5,588 nucleotides of DNA from a candidate division LCP-89 bacterium (GTDB lineage Bacteria; Electryoneota; B3-LCP): contig JALGZU010000206.1 in assembly GCA_025774735.1 (NCBI GenBank), positions 1-5,588 on the forward strand, read 5' to 3'. Every line of letters starts with the position of its first letter. Within the stretch, counting starts at the first letter, position 1. The position numbers and the translations under genes were made by a program. Positions 5,384 through 5,588 of this stretch are shown one piece after another. Under the pieces are notes generated by a model that saw only the letters and a program-made list of their open reading frames with translations, did not search any database and was not told the DNA's origin.

Positions 5384-5588
5384 CACCACGACGATGGCCC
5401 GCATCCTGGAACAGGTGCGACTTAAATTCGAGACGGAAGAGAAGTTCCAGGCGCATCCACACCAGGACTCGCTACTGTTGGACATTGCGAATCAGGCACT
5501 GGAAGAGATCTACCTTTACACCTCGCCGGAACGGGACGTACTGACCTTCACGACTACTATCGGTGATTGGGATTACCTGGTGGGCACA
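5370..5588 (+). CDS. Second adaptor/neck-like protein, N-terminal part
   Basis: ATG 5370 opens a frame that continues past the right edge; 73 residues are visible. AGGAG at 5355-5359 lies 10 bases upstream, within the end of the preceding gene, and the 14-base overlap indicates translational coupling. The visible part has an N-terminal helix with RILEQVRLKFET, a second helix DSLLLDIANQALEEIYLYT (33-51) and a strand-turn-strand start, DVLTFTTTIGDWDYLVG. The order short helix, helix with a small polar centre, then a strand leading into an aromatic turn resembles the first part of phage adaptor proteins, like the preceding gene. A head completion or neck role is therefore likely, but without the remaining part the family cannot be settled. 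Confidence 0.7.
   Translation, partial: MPYPNTTTMARILEQVRLKFETEEKFQAHPHQDSLLLDIANQALEEIYLYTSPERDVLTFTTTIGDWDYLVGT

Overview
The window is a stretch of the structural (head morphogenesis) module of a tailed double-stranded DNA bacteriophage or prophage. All recognised genes lie on the + strand, tightly packed, and most have strong Shine-Dalgarno sites (AAGGAG or AGGAGG, 5 to 10 bases from the start), so the host is a bacterium. The sequence does not identify the host. No integrase, tRNA, host housekeeping gene, CRISPR or insertion sequence is visible.

Layout, left to right: the C-terminal end of a portal protein (1-463); a 119-residue helical protein of unknown function that starts at GTG inside the portal gene (405-764); an acidic coiled-coil protein that fits a capsid scaffold (761-1735); a 103-base gap holding a long composite hairpin/terminator (1738-1815); an HK97-fold type major capsid protein resembling the SU10/DUF5309 group (1839-3116); a parallel beta-helix protein (3135-4115); a 39-residue basic mini-protein (4130-4249); a 117-residue beta-rich protein, probably virion-associated (4253-4606); a strong hairpin without a U tract (4615-4642); a head-tail adaptor-like protein (4664-5383); and the start of a second adaptor/neck-like protein that runs off the right edge (5370-5588).

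Inferred joint role: scaffold and capsid protein assemble a procapsid on the portal, and the two proteins at the right join the filled head to the tail. The four genes from the capsid protein to the 117-residue protein form a block bounded by RNA hairpins at both ends, and each has a strong ribosome binding site. That pattern suits proteins made in many copies per virion. The beta-helix, 39-residue and 117-residue products are therefore candidates for capsid decoration or head-spike proteins. The most interesting points are the beta-helix protein in the decoration slot next to the capsid gene and the hairpin ahead of the capsid gene, which has alternative pairings and no visible promoter after it. 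Functional names rest on reading protein sequence and gene order only; no database search was possible.
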